48,159 nt of DNA, from the NCBI RefSeq assembly GCF_022662575.1, contig NZ_JALBFU010000006.1, forward strand, positions 71,137 through 119,295, given 5' to 3'. This document shows positions 8,607 to 17,727 of this stretch, piece by piece. Each line of letters starts with the position of its first letter. Position 1 is the first letter of the stretch. The notes under the pieces were generated by a model. It did not search any database and was not told the DNA's origin. It worked only from the letters and a program-made list of their open reading frames with translations. Source of the DNA: Luteimonas aquatica (GTDB lineage Bacteria > Pseudomonadota > Gammaproteobacteria > Xanthomonadales > Xanthomonadaceae). The position numbers and the translations under genes were made by a program.

Positions 8607-8647
8607 CGACTGCGGGCCAATGCGCCCAGGTCATCGCTTTCGCGTTC

Positions 8648-9343
8648 TCATTCCTTGGCCTGCAGCACCACTTCCTCGTAAGGCTGCACCACCACCCAGC
8701 CCTCGCCGGCGAACCTGAGCTGGATGCTCTCCCCCGAGCCGCGCCCGAACAGGGTACCGAACGAGATGTCGGTGACGATCTCCGGCGTCAGCCCGCCCGA
8801 CCAGGCGACGGTGGCGTTGGGATCGGTGAACACCGGGCCGGTCTGCGCGCTCACCGGCAGGGTCAGCGGCTCGTAGTGCGAGGTGATGGCGACGATGCCG
8901 TGCCCGCTCAGGCGCACGTTGAACAGGCCGCCCGACAGCATGCCCGCCACCCTGCGCATCATCGTGATCTGGTTCTCGACGGTCGACTCGATGGCCAGCA
9001 CGTCATTGCCGTTGACGAAGATCGCCTCGCCCGCCAGCCGCAGCAGAGTGATCTTCTTGCCGCCGTCGGCGAGATAGACGCGGCCGCTGCCCTCCATCTT
9101 CATCAGCTGCATGCCCTCGCCGCTCACCGCCTTCTTCAGCAGGTTGCCCAGCCCCTGCTCCAACAGCCCCTGGCGGGTGAACTTCACCTCGCCCTTGCGC
9201 GCGACCATCGCCCCGGCCTTGGCCCAGACCAGGCCGTTGAGCCGCACCTCCAGCAGGTGGGGGCTTTCCAGTTCGAAGGCATCGCCGCTGGCGTCCTTTT
9301 CCTTCGAATGCGAGAGAAATTCCTGCAGGGTCTGCACGGCCAT
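8648..9343 (-). CDS. AIM24 family protein
   Basis: A 231-residue protein of the AIM24 / TIGR00266-like family, predicted to form a stacked beta-sandwich. Characteristic segments are LNGLVWAKAGAMVARKGEVKF, a central SGEGMQLMKMEGSGRVYLADGGKK and a late WSGGLTPEIVTDISFG...GRGSGESIQLRFAG.GWVVVQP. No signal peptide. The cellular role of the family is unclear. The ATG at 9343 has AAGGAA upstream and a TAGCAT -10-like box on the minus strand at 9371-9376. It is convergent with the VanY gene. Confidence 0.82.
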   Translation of the reverse strand: MAVQTLQEFLSHSKEKDASGDAFELESPHLLEVRLNGLVWAKAGAMVARKGEVKFTRQGLLEQGLGNLLKKAVSGEGMQLMKMEGSGRVYLADGGKKITLLRLAGEAIFVNGNDVLAIESTVENQITMMRRVAGMLSGGLFNVRLSGHGIVAITSHYEPLTLPVSAQTGPVFTDPNATVAWSGGLTPEIVTDISFGTLFGRGSGESIQLRFAGEGWVVVQPYEEVVLQAKE

Positions 9344-9447
9344 GATCGGGTTCCTTGCCTATGGGAGGCGCGATGCTAGCGCAGTCGGGCGTCAGGCGTT
9401 CGCGCGTCCCCCAGACCGCGTCCCGGACAATGCCGCGGTCGCACGCG

Positions 9448-12309
9448 TCAGAACCGGTACGTCGCGCTCAGCATGTAGTAGCGGCCGCGCGGGTCGTCGT
9501 AGTTGGCAGAATAGCCGCCGCTGCCGATCTCGTAGTTGACCGGCTCGCGGTCGGTGAGGTTCTGCACGTTCGCGGCGAAGCGCCAGCGCGGAATCCCCGA
9601 CCAGGCCACATCCAGGTCCACCATGGTCACGCTCGGGTCGGTGCAGCGCCCCGCCGCCAGGTTCGGCGCCGGGCAGCCCTCCTGCGGCGTTCCGATCTTG
9701 CGCGTGCCCAGCCAGCGCACCCAGAGCGTGCTGCTCCAGTGATCGATGTTCCATTGCAGCGACGCCAGCACGCTCTGCCTGGGCGCGCCGTAGCCCGCGT
9801 AGTCCAGGCTCGGCGCGTTGACGTGCGTGCGGCGGCGCAGGGTCTGCAGGGCATCGCCGGAAACGTGCCAGACGAACTGGCCGTAGCGCCCGGCGTCGTT
9901 GCGGTATTGCGCGTCGAACTGCCAGCCGCTGGACTCGGTCCTGCCGATGTTGCCGTAGTACTCGTAGATGTCGACGACCTGCCCGAACTCGTTGCGCCCC
10001 ACGCGCGTCTTGAACAGCGCGGGATCGTCGTCGGCCTGCACGCGCAGGATCTCGTTCCTGCGCACGATCCGGTAGTGGTCGACGCTCAGGCTCAGCCGCG
10101 GCGTCGGCGACCAGATGAAGCCGAGCAGGCCGCTGCGCGAGGTCTCCGGGCGCAGGTCGCGGTTCTCGATGGATTTGCGTATGAGGTAGCATCGCTGCTG
10201 ACCGTCCCCGGAAGGGAAGGCGCAAGGCTTGAGCGTGTCGCTTTCGGGCAGGTCGATGAAGGTTTCCGGGACGTTGGGACGCCGCAGCTCGAACATGCTC
10301 GGCGCGCGGTAGCCGGTGGCGAAGGTGCCGCGCAGGGTGAAACTGTCGCTGACGCTCCATTTCAGGCCGAGCTTCGGCGACAGCCGGTGGCCGTAGCCTT
10401 GCCGGTAGTCCGCGCGCGCGGCGAGATCGGCCTGCAGGCTCGGCCAGAACGGCAGGTTCAACTCGGCGTACAGCGCGGCGTTGTCGCGGCTGTCGTCGAT
10501 GGCGATGCGCTGCTCGGCCAGCGTCACCTCGTTGTTGAGCAGCAGCGCATCGGGCCGGTGGCGCAGCGATTCGTGCCCGTATTCGATGCCTGCCGCGACG
10601 CGGGCGACGCCCCCCGGCAAGGGAAACCAGGGGCCGCCGACATTGAAGGAGACCTGTTGCAGCGTCGCCTTGCCGCGCGTGGTGATGCGCGGCGAGATCG
10701 TGGCCAGCAGCGCGGGATCATTCGGGCCCGCAAAACGGTAGTCGGGGAGTGCGGCCTCGAACGCGCTCCCGCGCAGCAGGCCGTCGGTGCGGCTGACCAC
10801 GCGGTTCTGGTGATGGCCCACGGCCAGGTCCCAGCTCCAGTCGCCCCACATGCCGCGCGCGCCGGCGGTGGCGTCGAGCGTGTCCTCCTCGGTGCGGTTG
10901 CGGATCGGACCCAGGTCGTCGAAGGCGTAGTTCAGCGACGGCAGGTGGTCCGGATTGTCGGGATGGTCGGGGCGCAGCTGCACGTTCAGATAGAAGGGCG
11001 CATTGCGCAGGCGTTGGGTCAGGCTGGCCGCGCGGATCTCGGCATGCAGTTCGCCGCGCTCGCCGAAGGGCCGATGCGCATGCACGTAGAGGGAGGAGCG
11101 CTGCGTCTCGGGCTGCAGGCTGGCGCCGCGCGGCGGATCGAACAGGCAGCCGTCCACCGTGGACGGCGCGGCGCCGCGGCAATAGCCGCGCGTGACCGCG
11201 GGCTGGTCGAACACGCGCATCAGGTCGTAGTAGGAATAGCCGAGCCGGATGCGCTCGTCGCCGAGGCCGTCGCGGCGGCGATCGGCGGTGCGCCAGCCGC
11301 GGTCGGCGCCGAGCAGCTCGTCGCGCCGCAGCACTTCGCCGCCGACGAAGACCGCGCCGCCGCCACGGGTATCGTGCCCGATGCCGAAGGACAGGCGCCG
11401 CTCGGCGGCGTCGCCGCGCTCGGACAGGCCGTAGCGCATCGTCACCTCGCCGCCCTGCTGCGCGGTGCGCAGGATGATGTTGACCACGCCGGCCATGGCG
11501 TCGGCGCCATAGATCGCCGAGGCGCCGCCGCGCAGGATCTCGATGCGCTCGACGATGCTCAGCGGAATGCTGTCCAGATCGACCAGGCCGCCGAGGTCGG
11601 AGGAGACCAGGCCGTAGTTGGCCACGCGCTGGCCGTCCACCAGGAACAACGTTGCGCGCGGACCGAGCGTATTGAGGCTGGTGGTGGCGGCGACGGCGAA
11701 AGGCTGCTGCGCATTGTTGGCGCCGTCGGTGGAGACCGAGATCGGATGGTGCGCGGCCATGCCGGGCTGCGCCCGCAGCAGCTCGAACAGGGTCTGCTTG
11801 CCGCTGGACTCGATGTCGTCGCGGGTGATCACGGTCAGCGGGAACGCCGAGACCATGTCGATGTCGCTGCGCGGGATGCGGCTGCCGGTCACCTGCACCG
11901 TGGTCAGCTCGGTCGTCAGCGTGGGCAGCTCCGACGGTCCGGCGGCGACGGCGCGCGGCCGCGGCGGCGCGACGGGCGCGGCCTTGAGCAGGTACGTGTC
12001 GGCGTTGACCGGCACCGCCTGCAGCCCGCTGCCGCGCAGCAGCCGCGCGAGCGCATCGGCCGGCGCGGATTCCAGGCGCAGCCCGGCGCTGCGGCGCCCG
12101 GCCACCAGCGTCGGGGCGTACAGCAGTTGCACCCGCCCCTGGCGCGCCAGCGCCTCGAGCGCGTCCTCGAGCGTGCCCGGCGCGATCTCGAAGCGGACCT
12201 CCGCCGGCCCGGCCGCCCACGCCGAGGCCGGCAGGCCGGGAAGACCTGCCGCCAGGGCCGCGCACAGCCAGAGCGTGCATCGGAGCGAGCTGTGACGAAA
12301 TCGGACCAT
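9448..12309 (-). CDS. TonB-dependent receptor with N-terminal STN signalling domain
   Basis: A 953-residue outer-membrane receptor. A signal peptide covers about 1-33 (ends near SAWAAG). The STN domain is about 37-110 (VRFEIAPGTLEDALEALARQG), then a Pro-rich linker and a TonB-box region near TTVQVTGSRIPR. A plug domain follows with VDLDSIPLSIVERIEILRGGASAIYGADAMAGVVNIIL, then the barrel, ending in the outer-membrane signature YRF. STN receptors pass a ligand signal to a FecR-type anti-sigma; such a gene lies directly upstream on the same strand. The ligand is unknown. The plug motifs resemble the large xanthomonad receptor class, so an organic ligand is as likely as a siderophore. Confidence 0.92.
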   Translation of the reverse strand: MVRFRHSSLRCTLWLCAALAAGLPGLPASAWAAGPAEVRFEIAPGTLEDALEALARQGRVQLLYAPTLVAGRRSAGLRLESAPADALARLLRGSGLQAVPVNADTYLLKAAPVAPPRPRAVAAGPSELPTLTTELTTVQVTGSRIPRSDIDMVSAFPLTVITRDDIESSGKQTLFELLRAQPGMAAHHPISVSTDGANNAQQPFAVAATTSLNTLGPRATLFLVDGQRVANYGLVSSDLGGLVDLDSIPLSIVERIEILRGGASAIYGADAMAGVVNIILRTAQQGGEVTMRYGLSERGDAAERRLSFGIGHDTRGGGAVFVGGEVLRRDELLGADRGWRTADRRRDGLGDERIRLGYSYYDLMRVFDQPAVTRGYCRGAAPSTVDGCLFDPPRGASLQPETQRSSLYVHAHRPFGERGELHAEIRAASLTQRLRNAPFYLNVQLRPDHPDNPDHLPSLNYAFDDLGPIRNRTEEDTLDATAGARGMWGDWSWDLAVGHHQNRVVSRTDGLLRGSAFEAALPDYRFAGPNDPALLATISPRITTRGKATLQQVSFNVGGPWFPLPGGVARVAAGIEYGHESLRHRPDALLLNNEVTLAEQRIAIDDSRDNAALYAELNLPFWPSLQADLAARADYRQGYGHRLSPKLGLKWSVSDSFTLRGTFATGYRAPSMFELRRPNVPETFIDLPESDTLKPCAFPSGDGQQRCYLIRKSIENRDLRPETSRSGLLGFIWSPTPRLSLSVDHYRIVRRNEILRVQADDDPALFKTRVGRNEFGQVVDIYEYYGNIGRTESSGWQFDAQYRNDAGRYGQFVWHVSGDALQTLRRRTHVNAPSLDYAGYGAPRQSVLASLQWNIDHWSSTLWVRWLGTRKIGTPQEGCPAPNLAAGRCTDPSVTMVDLDVAWSGIPRWRFAANVQNLTDREPVNYEIGSGGYSANYDDPRGRYYMLSATYRF

Positions 12310-12491
12310 GCAGTCCCGAGGCTTTGGGGCGGCATCGGCCGCAGCGTCCCCCGGACGTCGCGCGCCGCGGGCGGGCTATTCTGCCATGCACCTTCGCGCC
12401 CGCGGGGCCACCGGCGGAACGCGGCAAGCCGCCCGTCCGGCCAGTCCCCGCCGCGTCAGGCCCGGTGCCCGTTCAGCTGTTTGGAACCAGG

Positions 12492-13490
12492 TTATCTGGA
12501 GCCGGCCTGACGCTGCAGCACGATCTCGTGCGTGCCGGTCCGCTCGGCCCGCAGCCCCCAGCCCTGCTCCAGGGCCTTGCTCAGCGCATCCTGATCGCCG
12601 GCATGGAATACCCCGCTCACGCGGATGCCGCCAAGCGCCGGGTCGCCCAGCCGCAGCTGGGTGGTCGAGTAGCGGTTGGCCTCCTCGAGCAACTGGTCGA
12701 GCGGGCGTTCGCGGAAGACCAGGTCGCCGCGCGGCCAGGCGCGTGCGGTCTCCAGGTCCAGGCCGCGCTTGCGGCCCAGCGTGCCGTCGGCCTCGACCGC
12801 CACCTGCTCGCCCGGGGCCAGCATCTGGCGCGTCGCGTCCGGGGCGTCGGCCAGCGACACCTGCACCGCGCCTTCGATCAGGCCGATGCGCGCGCCCGCG
12901 CCGCGCTCGCGGCTGACCTGGAACAGCGTGCCGATGTCGTGCACCAGCGCCCCGCCCGCGCGCACCGCGAAAGGACGCGGGTCGCGGCCGACATCGATCT
13001 GCACGCGACCGCGACGCACCTCCAGCAGGCGCTCGCCCGCGCCCAGGCGCACGTCCACGGCCGAGTCGGTGTCCAGCAGCAGGCGCGTGCCGTCGGCAAG
13101 CGTGAGCTGGCGCTGCTCGCCGACCGCGGTCGCGTGCGCGATCGGCGCGACCGCCTCGCCCGCCGGCCACATGCGCCAGGCCACCGCGCCGACCGCGATG
13201 GCCAGGGTGGCGGCGACCGAGACCGCCGGCAGCCAGCGCCAGCCTTGCCGCGGCGGACGGCGCCGTGCGCCGCGCGCGGCCGCGCGCACGAACGGGTCCT
13301 CGCGCAGGCTCGCCGCCAGCGCGTGCGCCTGCTCGGCTTCCACGTAGGCCTCGACGTTGCCGGGCGCTTCGGCCAGCCAGTCCTCGAAGGCGGCGTGCTC
13401 GGCCGCGGTGCAGTCCGGCGCCATCAGGCGCGCCGCCCAGGCCTCGGCGCGCCCGTCGCGCGGGCCCTGGCGGGATGCGGCGGCGTTCAC
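12492..13490 (-). CDS. FecR-family anti-sigma / sigma regulator
   Basis: A 332-residue single-pass inner-membrane protein. The cytoplasmic N-terminus has the DUF4880-like segment [26 protein letters not shown] membrane helix lies near [20 protein letters not shown], then the periplasmic FecR domain with [20 protein letters not shown] and [18 protein letters not shown]. The GTG start at 13490 overlaps the TGA of the sigma gene (GTGA), so the two are translationally coupled. It links the STN domain of the receptor encoded next to the ECF sigma factor. Regulation follows the FecIR paradigm by family knowledge. Confidence 0.88.
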   Translation of the reverse strand: MNAAASRQGPRDGRAEAWAARLMAPDCTAAEHAAFEDWLAEAPGNVEAYVEAEQAHALAASLREDPFVRAAARGARRRPPRQGWRWLPAVSVAATLAIAVGAVAWRMWPAGEAVAPIAHATAVGEQRQLTLADGTRLLLDTDSAVDVRLGAGERLLEVRRGRVQIDVGRDPRPFAVRAGGALVHDIGTLFQVSRERGAGARIGLIEGAVQVSLADAPDATRQMLAPGEQVAVEADGTLGRKRGLDLETARAWPRGDLVFRERPLDQLLEEANRYSTTQLRLGDPALGGIRVSGVFHAGDQDALSKALEQGWGLRAERTGTHEIVLQRQAGSR

Positions 13491-14101
13491 GAGCGGCCTC
13501 CGCTGCGGCCCGCGTCCGGCGGCAGGCAGTCGCGCAGCGCCTGCAGCGCCTTGCCGATGTGCTTTTCCACGGCCTTGACCGAGATGCCGCAATGCCGCGC
13601 CACCTCGGCGTAGCGCATGCCCTCGATCCGGTTGAGCAGGTAGACCTGCCGGCAGCGCGGCGGCAGGCGCAGGATGGCGTCGCGCACCCGCGCCAGCGTC
13701 TGTTCGTTGTCGATGCGCTCGTCGTGGGTCAGTTCCGCCGACGGCAGGGCCAGCGTGTCGTCGTCGAAACTGACGTGGACCGCGCCGTGGTGCGACTGCT
13801 CTCGGCGTCCGCGATCGTTGAAGACGTTCAGCGCGATCCGGTACATCAGGGCGCGCAACTGGGCGTGCGGCTGGTGGCGATAGCGCATCAGCCGGACCAT
13901 CGCCTCCTGGGCCATGTCCCGCGCGTCCTCCTCGGCGGCGCGTTTGCGCAGGAAGGCCACCAGCGCCTCCTGGTGGTCGCGCACGAAGGCCACGAACCCC
14001 GGAGCCGCGTCGTCGCGCTCGACGGGCGCGTCCTCCCCCGGTTGGCGGTCGAGATCGGAATGCGGCGCGGGGTCGCGCGCGTTCGGTGCCGCCGAACTCA
14101 T
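13487..14101 (-). CDS. ECF sigma factor (FecI-like)
   Basis: A 204-residue sigma-70-family factor. Region 2 covers about 45-100 ([31 protein letters not shown]). Region 4 covers about 140-190 ([41 protein letters not shown]). The start is uncertain: ATG 14101 is listed; ATG 14134 would add 11 residues, and the frame stays open further up. It is the first gene of the sigma, FecR and receptor set. A 25-bp near-perfect palindrome about 90 bp upstream (14192-14216) is a candidate control site. Confidence 0.88.
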   Translation of the reverse strand: MSSAAPNARDPAPHSDLDRQPGEDAPVERDDAAPGFVAFVRDHQEALVAFLRKRAAEEDARDMAQEAMVRLMRYRHQPHAQLRALMYRIALNVFNDRGRREQSHHGAVHVSFDDDTLALPSAELTHDERIDNEQTLARVRDAILRLPPRCRQVYLLNRIEGMRYAEVARHCGISVKAVEKHIGKALQALRDCLPPDAGRSGGRS

Positions 14102-14191
14102 GCGCCGGCGCCAGGCATCCGGCCACGCGCCCATCGTCCGCAGCCGGGCGACGGGCGCTCGGAAGGCGACGGTTGGCGGCGGCGGCAGGTC

Positions 14192-14216
14192 GGCATGGTT
14201 ACAGTTGTAACATGCC
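14192..14216. promoter_or_regulatory. 25-bp near-perfect palindrome, candidate operator
   Basis: GGCAT, one extra G, GTTACA, GT spacer, TGTAAC, ATGCC: 11 paired positions with one bulge. It is AT-richer than its surroundings and lies upstream of the ECF sigma gene. It looks like a dimeric regulator site, but the regulator is unknown. Confidence 0.45.
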
Positions 14217-14388
14217 GCCCGGCGCGATTGCGCCGCCCGACAGCGCGTCTTCGCCCGCAAGCGCAGTCTTCCGTTTCGCAGCAGGACGCGTCTGTTCATG
14301 CCTACGAAAACGCGGATCGCGGCGTTCGCCCTACCTGCTCCGTGCGCGGCGGCGCGATGCTGCGGATGCGCAAAAGACCAAGAACCCC

Positions 14389-14394
14389 TAAAAT
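14389..14394 (+). promoter_or_regulatory. -10 element of pyrH
   Basis: TAAAAT, five of six to consensus, predicts a short leader of about 22 nt before the ATG at 14423. No clear -35 hexamer is visible. Confidence 0.4.
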
Positions 14395-14422
14395 CGCCGC
14401 GCTCATCGCCCCGAGACCGCTC

Positions 14423-15145
14423 ATGACCCAACTCGCCTATCGCCGCGTCCTGTTGAAGCTTTCCGGCGAGGCCTTGATGGGCGAGGAGGACTACGGCATC
14501 GATCCCAAGGTGATCGGGCGCCTGGCGCGCGAGATCATCGAAGCGCAGCAGGCCGGGGCCGAGGTCGGGGTGGTGATCGGCGGCGGCAACATCTTCCGCG
14601 GCGCGGGCCTGGCGGCCGGCGGCATGGACCGCGTCACCGGCGACCAGATGGGCATGCTGGCCACCGTCATCAACGCCCTGGCGATGCAGGACGCGCTGGA
14701 GAAGCTCGGCGCCCGCGTGCGCGTGATGAGCGCGATCAAGATCAACGACGTGTGCGAGGACTACATCCGGCGCCGCGCCATCCGCCACCTGGAAAAGGGC
14801 CGCATCGCGATCTTCGCCGCCGGCACCGGCAATCCGTTCTTCACCACCGATTCCGGCGCCGCGCTGCGCGCGATCGAGATCGGCGCCGACCTGCTGCTCA
14901 AGGCCACCAAGGTCGACGGCGTCTACGACGCCGACCCGAAGAAGAACCCGGACGCCAAGCGCTTCGACAGCCTCACCTACGACGAGGTGATCGCGCGCAA
15001 CCTCAACGTGATGGACACCGCCGCCTTCGCCCTGTGCCGCGACAGCGACCTGCCGCTGCGCATCTTCGACATGGCGCAACCCGGCCAGCTGCTGCGCATC
15101 CTGCGCGGGGAACCGATCGGCACGCTGGTGCGCAGCCGCGCCTGA
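14423..15145 (+). CDS. pyrH: UMP kinase
   Basis: A 240-residue amino-acid-kinase-fold enzyme that phosphorylates UMP to UDP, feeding UTP and CTP synthesis. Motifs are [65 protein letters not shown] and [19 protein letters not shown]. Length matches bacterial PyrH. The ATG at 14423 fits the family N-terminus. A GC hairpin follows the stop. Normally pyrH and frr are adjacent; here a cation transporter separates them. Confidence 0.96.
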   Translation: MTQLAYRRVLLKLSGEALMGEEDYGIDPKVIGRLAREIIEAQQAGAEVGVVIGGGNIFRGAGLAAGGMDRVTGDQMGMLATVINALAMQDALEKLGARVRVMSAIKINDVCEDYIRRRAIRHLEKGRIAIFAAGTGNPFFTTDSGAALRAIEIGADLLLKATKVDGVYDADPKKNPDAKRFDSLTYDEVIARNLNVMDTAAFALCRDSDLPLRIFDMAQPGQLLRILRGEPIGTLVRSRA

Positions 15146-15147
15146 CG

Positions 15148-15165
15148 CGCCGGCCTCGGCCGGCG
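15148..15165 (+). terminator. hairpin after pyrH
   Basis: CGCCGGC and GCCGGCG pair across loop CTCG, starting 2 nt after the stop. It lacks a T-tract. It separates pyrH from the transporter gene. Confidence 0.4.
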
Positions 15166-15248
15166 GCGCCCGGCGGGTGGGCGCGCCGAAGGCATGGCCG
15201 GCCCGGTCACGCGGCCGCATTGAAATAGTGTCCGCGCCGGCGGCGTGA

Positions 15249-15254
15249 CAGCAT
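15249..15254 (+). promoter_or_regulatory. -10-like box of the cation transporter, leaderless arrangement
   Basis: CAGCAT lies 6 nt before the ATG at 15261, the same spacing as at 4849, 7773, 36772 and 38146. The -35 is weak. Confidence 0.25.
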
Positions 15255-15260
15255 CCCGCC

Positions 15261-16190
15261 ATGCACAGCCACGCCCACTCCCACGGCCATGCGCACGGCC
15301 ACGCGCATGGCGCCAGCACGCGCGCCTTCGCCACGATCACGCTGATCAACCTGGCCTATACCGTGCTCGAGGCCGCCTACGGCTTCCTCACCGACTCGCT
15401 GGCGCTGCTCTCCGACGCCGTCCACAACCTCGGCGACGTGCTCGGCCTCGGCCTGGCCTGGGCGGCGGCGGTGCTGGCGAGGCGGCCGCCCACCGACCGG
15501 CACACCTACGGCTGGCGCCGCGCCACCCTGCTTTCGCCGCTGGCCAACGTCCTGCTGGTGGTGGCCTTCTCCGGGGCGCTGGCCTGGGAGGCGGTCGGCC
15601 GGCTCGGCACGCCGCCGCAGATCCCGGCCGTTCCGGTGATCGTGGTCGCCGCCCTGGGCATCGGCGTCAATCTGGTCGCGGCCTGGTTCGTGCGCGACGG
15701 CCATGCCCACGACCTCAACCGCCGCGGCGCCTTCCTGCACCTGATGGCCGATGCCGCCGTGTCCCTGGCCGCGGTCCTGGCCGGCGTCGGCATGCTCACC
15801 CTCGGCTGGTCCTGGCTCGACCCGGTGACCGCCCTGCTGATCAGCCTGGCGATCGCGGTGGGCGCGTTCGGCCTGCTGCGCGACAGTTTCAACGCCGCCA
15901 TGGACGCGGTGCCCGCCAGCATCGATCGGACGCAGGTGCTGGACTTCCTGGGCGCCCAGCCCGGGGTTGTCGCGGTGCACCATCTGCACATCTGGTCGCT
16001 GGGCGCGGGCGAAATCGCCATGACCGCGCACCTGGTGCGGCCCGCCGGCGACGACCAGGACGCCTTCATCGATCGCCTCGCGCACGCGCTCGACCACCGC
16101 TTCGGCATCAATCACCCGACCCTGCAGATCGAGCACGGCGGCGCCTGCGAGCACGACCGCCACGACCGCGCGCCGCATCACGGCCACTGA
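15261..16190 (+). CDS. cation diffusion facilitator family transporter (ZitB/CzcD-like)
   Basis: A 309-residue inner-membrane proton-coupled exporter of Zn2+ or related divalent cations. The N-terminus is His rich (His at nearly every second residue, 2-16). Six membrane helices follow. Helix 2 carries SDAVHNLGD (D52, H55, D59) and helix 5 [10 protein letters not shown] (H160, D164), the metal-site pairs of the family. The C-terminal cytoplasmic domain is ferredoxin-like, ends near LQIEHGG and is followed by a short His-rich tail. It sits between pyrH and frr with its own putative promoter, so it appears to be an insertion into an otherwise conserved order. Confidence 0.92.
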   Translation: MHSHAHSHGHAHGHAHGASTRAFATITLINLAYTVLEAAYGFLTDSLALLSDAVHNLGDVLGLGLAWAAAVLARRPPTDRHTYGWRRATLLSPLANVLLVVAFSGALAWEAVGRLGTPPQIPAVPVIVVAALGIGVNLVAAWFVRDGHAHDLNRRGAFLHLMADAAVSLAAVLAGVGMLTLGWSWLDPVTALLISLAIAVGAFGLLRDSFNAAMDAVPASIDRTQVLDFLGAQPGVVAVHHLHIWSLGAGEIAMTAHLVRPAGDDQDAFIDRLAHALDHRFGINHPTLQIEHGGACEHDRHDRAPHHGH

Positions 16191-16264
16191 CCCGCCCGCG
16201 GCCGCGCACGCGCCGCGGCGGCGCCCGGCGGGCGGGCCGCGGCCGTAGCCGCGGTCCGGATGGC

Positions 16265-16270
16265 TATAAT
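16265..16270 (+). promoter_or_regulatory. consensus -10 upstream of frr
   Basis: A perfect TATAAT in very GC-rich surroundings, about 34 bp before the frr start. It could drive frr, uppS, cdsA, dxr, rseP and bamA. The -35 region has no clear match. Confidence 0.5.
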
Positions 16271-16303
16271 CCTCCGGTTACGTATTCGATTCCGGAGCCA
16301 GCG

Positions 16304-16864
16304 ATGACGCCCAACGACATCAAGAAGGACGCGCAGACGCGCATGCACAAGAGCGTGGAAGCCCTGCGCCACGACCTTGGCAAGATTCGCACCGGCCGCG
16401 CCTCCGCCTCGCTGGTCGACCACCTGAAGGTGAACTACTACGGCTCGGACATGCCGCTGTCGCAGGTCGCCAGCGTCGCCATTTCCGACGCCCGCTCGCT
16501 GACCATCACCCCGTGGGAGAAGCAGATGGTCGGCCCCGTGGAGAAGGCGATCCTGGCCTCCGACCTCGGCCTGACCCCGACCACCGCCGGAACCGTGATC
16601 CGCATCAACCTTCCCGCCCTCACCGAGGAGCGCCGCAAGGAACTCTCGAAGGTCGTCCACGGCGAGGGCGAAGGCGCCAAGGTGGCGATCCGCAACATCC
16701 GCCGCGACGCCAACCAGCAGGTCAAGGACCTGCTCAAGGACAAGGCCATCACCGAGGACGACGAGCGCCGCAGCGAGGACGAGATCCAGAAGCTGACCGA
16801 CAAGGCGATCAAGGACGTCGACGAGGTGGTCAAGGCCAAGGAACAGGAGCTGATGGCCGTCTGA
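16304..16864 (+). CDS. frr: ribosome recycling factor
   Basis: A 186-residue protein that splits post-termination ribosomes with EF-G. It shows the canonical N-terminus ([30 protein letters not shown]) and core motifs [26 protein letters not shown] and [11 protein letters not shown]. Length is standard (about 185). The ATG at 16304 has GGAG 7-8 nt upstream. It leads the run into uppS, 12 bp away. Confidence 0.97.
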   Translation: MTPNDIKKDAQTRMHKSVEALRHDLGKIRTGRASASLVDHLKVNYYGSDMPLSQVASVAISDARSLTITPWEKQMVGPVEKAILASDLGLTPTTAGTVIRINLPALTEERRKELSKVVHGEGEGAKVAIRNIRRDANQQVKDLLKDKAITEDDERRSEDEIQKLTDKAIKDVDEVVKAKEQELMAV

Positions 16865-16876
16865 GGCCCAGGCCCC

Positions 16877-17641
16877 ATGAGCGAGTCTCCGCCCGCGCTG
16901 GCCGCCGCCCGCGTTCCGCGCCATCTCGCCGTCATCATGGACGGCAACGGGCGCTGGGCCGCGCAGCGCAAGCGCCCGCGGGTGATCGGCCATCGCGCCG
17001 GCGCGCGCGCGGTCAACCTGTGCATCGAGTTCTGCCTGGAGCGCGGCATCCAGGCGCTGACCCTGTTCGCCTTCTCCAGCGAGAACTGGGGCCGTCCGGA
17101 GGAAGAGGTCGGCGCGCTGATGAAGCTGTTCCTGGGCGCGCTCGAGCGCGAGGTGGCCGAACTCGACCGCCGCCAGGTGCGCATCCGCTTCATCGGCGAA
17201 CGCGAGCGCTTCAGCGCGCCGATCCTCGAACGCATGGCCGCCGCCGAGGCCCAGACCCGCGGCAACACCCGCCTGACGCTGACCATCGCCGCCAGCTACG
17301 GCGGCCGCCAGGACATCGCGCAGGCGGCGCGGTCGCTGGCCGAAGACGTCGCCGCCGGCCGCCTGCGCCCGGAACAGATCGACGAATCGGCGCTGGCCGC
17401 GCGCATGGCCCTGGCCGACCTGCCGCCGCCGGACCTGTTCATCCGCACCGGCGGGGACCTGCGCATCAGCAACTTCCTGCTCTGGCAGCTGGCCTATACC
17501 GAACTGTGGTTCACCCCGACGCTGTGGCCGGAGCTCGACGCCGCCCTGCTGCAGCGTGCCCTCGACGACTACGCCGGGCGCGAACGCCGCTTCGGCCTGA
17601 CCGGCGCGCAGGTCGCCGCCATGGAAGAATCCGCGCCATGA
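16877..17641 (+). CDS. uppS: undecaprenyl diphosphate synthase (cis-prenyltransferase)
   Basis: A 254-residue enzyme that elongates FPP with IPP to C55-PP, the lipid carrier for peptidoglycan and O-antigen. Signatures are HLAVIMDGNGRWA (catalytic D22), RPRVIGHRAGARAV, LFAFSSENWGRP, the DLFIRTGGDLRISNFLLWQLAYTEL block and WP. Its stop overlaps the ATG of a 29-codon ORF (ATGA at 17638-17641), which in turn overlaps cdsA. Confidence 0.97.
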   Translation: MSESPPALAAARVPRHLAVIMDGNGRWAAQRKRPRVIGHRAGARAVNLCIEFCLERGIQALTLFAFSSENWGRPEEEVGALMKLFLGALEREVAELDRRQVRIRFIGERERFSAPILERMAAAEAQTRGNTRLTLTIAASYGGRQDIAQAARSLAEDVAAGRLRPEQIDESALAARMALADLPPPDLFIRTGGDLRISNFLLWQLAYTELWFTPTLWPELDAALLQRALDDYAGRERRFGLTGAQVAAMEESAP

Positions 17642-17727
17642 TCCCGACTCATCCGGCCGTCCCGTCAGGCGGCGCGCTGCGCGCACCGTCCCGGCCCGTC
17701 CCGCCGCCGGCGGGGTCCGACGCATGA
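17638..17727 (+). CDS. 29-residue proline-rich small ORF bridging uppS and cdsA
   Basis: ATG 17638 overlaps the uppS stop as ATGA. The TGA at 17725-17727 overlaps the cdsA start (ATG 17724), again as ATGA. The predicted peptide has 9 Pro in 29 residues and a PVPPPAG segment near the end. It could be a translational relay, with ribosome slowing at the PPP, setting the cdsA level relative to uppS. It could also be a fortuitous frame, since this frame is open through much of uppS. No homolog is known to me. Confidence 0.3.
   Translation: MIPTHPAVPSGGALRAPSRPVPPPAGSDA

Larger units (their letters stand above)
14102..14422. other. divergent intergenic region between the sigma operon and pyrH
   Basis: A 321-bp region with no supported gene. 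It holds the palindrome at 14192-14216, an adjacent 6-bp hairpin at 14220-14235 (CGGCGC, loop GATT, GCGCCG) and the pyrH -10 at 14389-14394. The genes usually found before pyrH in this order (rpsB, tsf) are not here. The sigma/receptor set occupies that side. Confidence 0.5.

Noticed and set aside
9355..12510. 1051-codon + strand ORF opposite the TonB receptor
   Set aside because: Antisense shadow of the receptor gene; composition is low-complexity Ala/Arg/Val/Gln with no recognisable domain.
13487..15349. Long N-terminal extension of the ECF sigma factor across pyrH
   Set aside because: The frame is open only because of base composition; it would overlap all of pyrH. The sigma domain starts after 14134.
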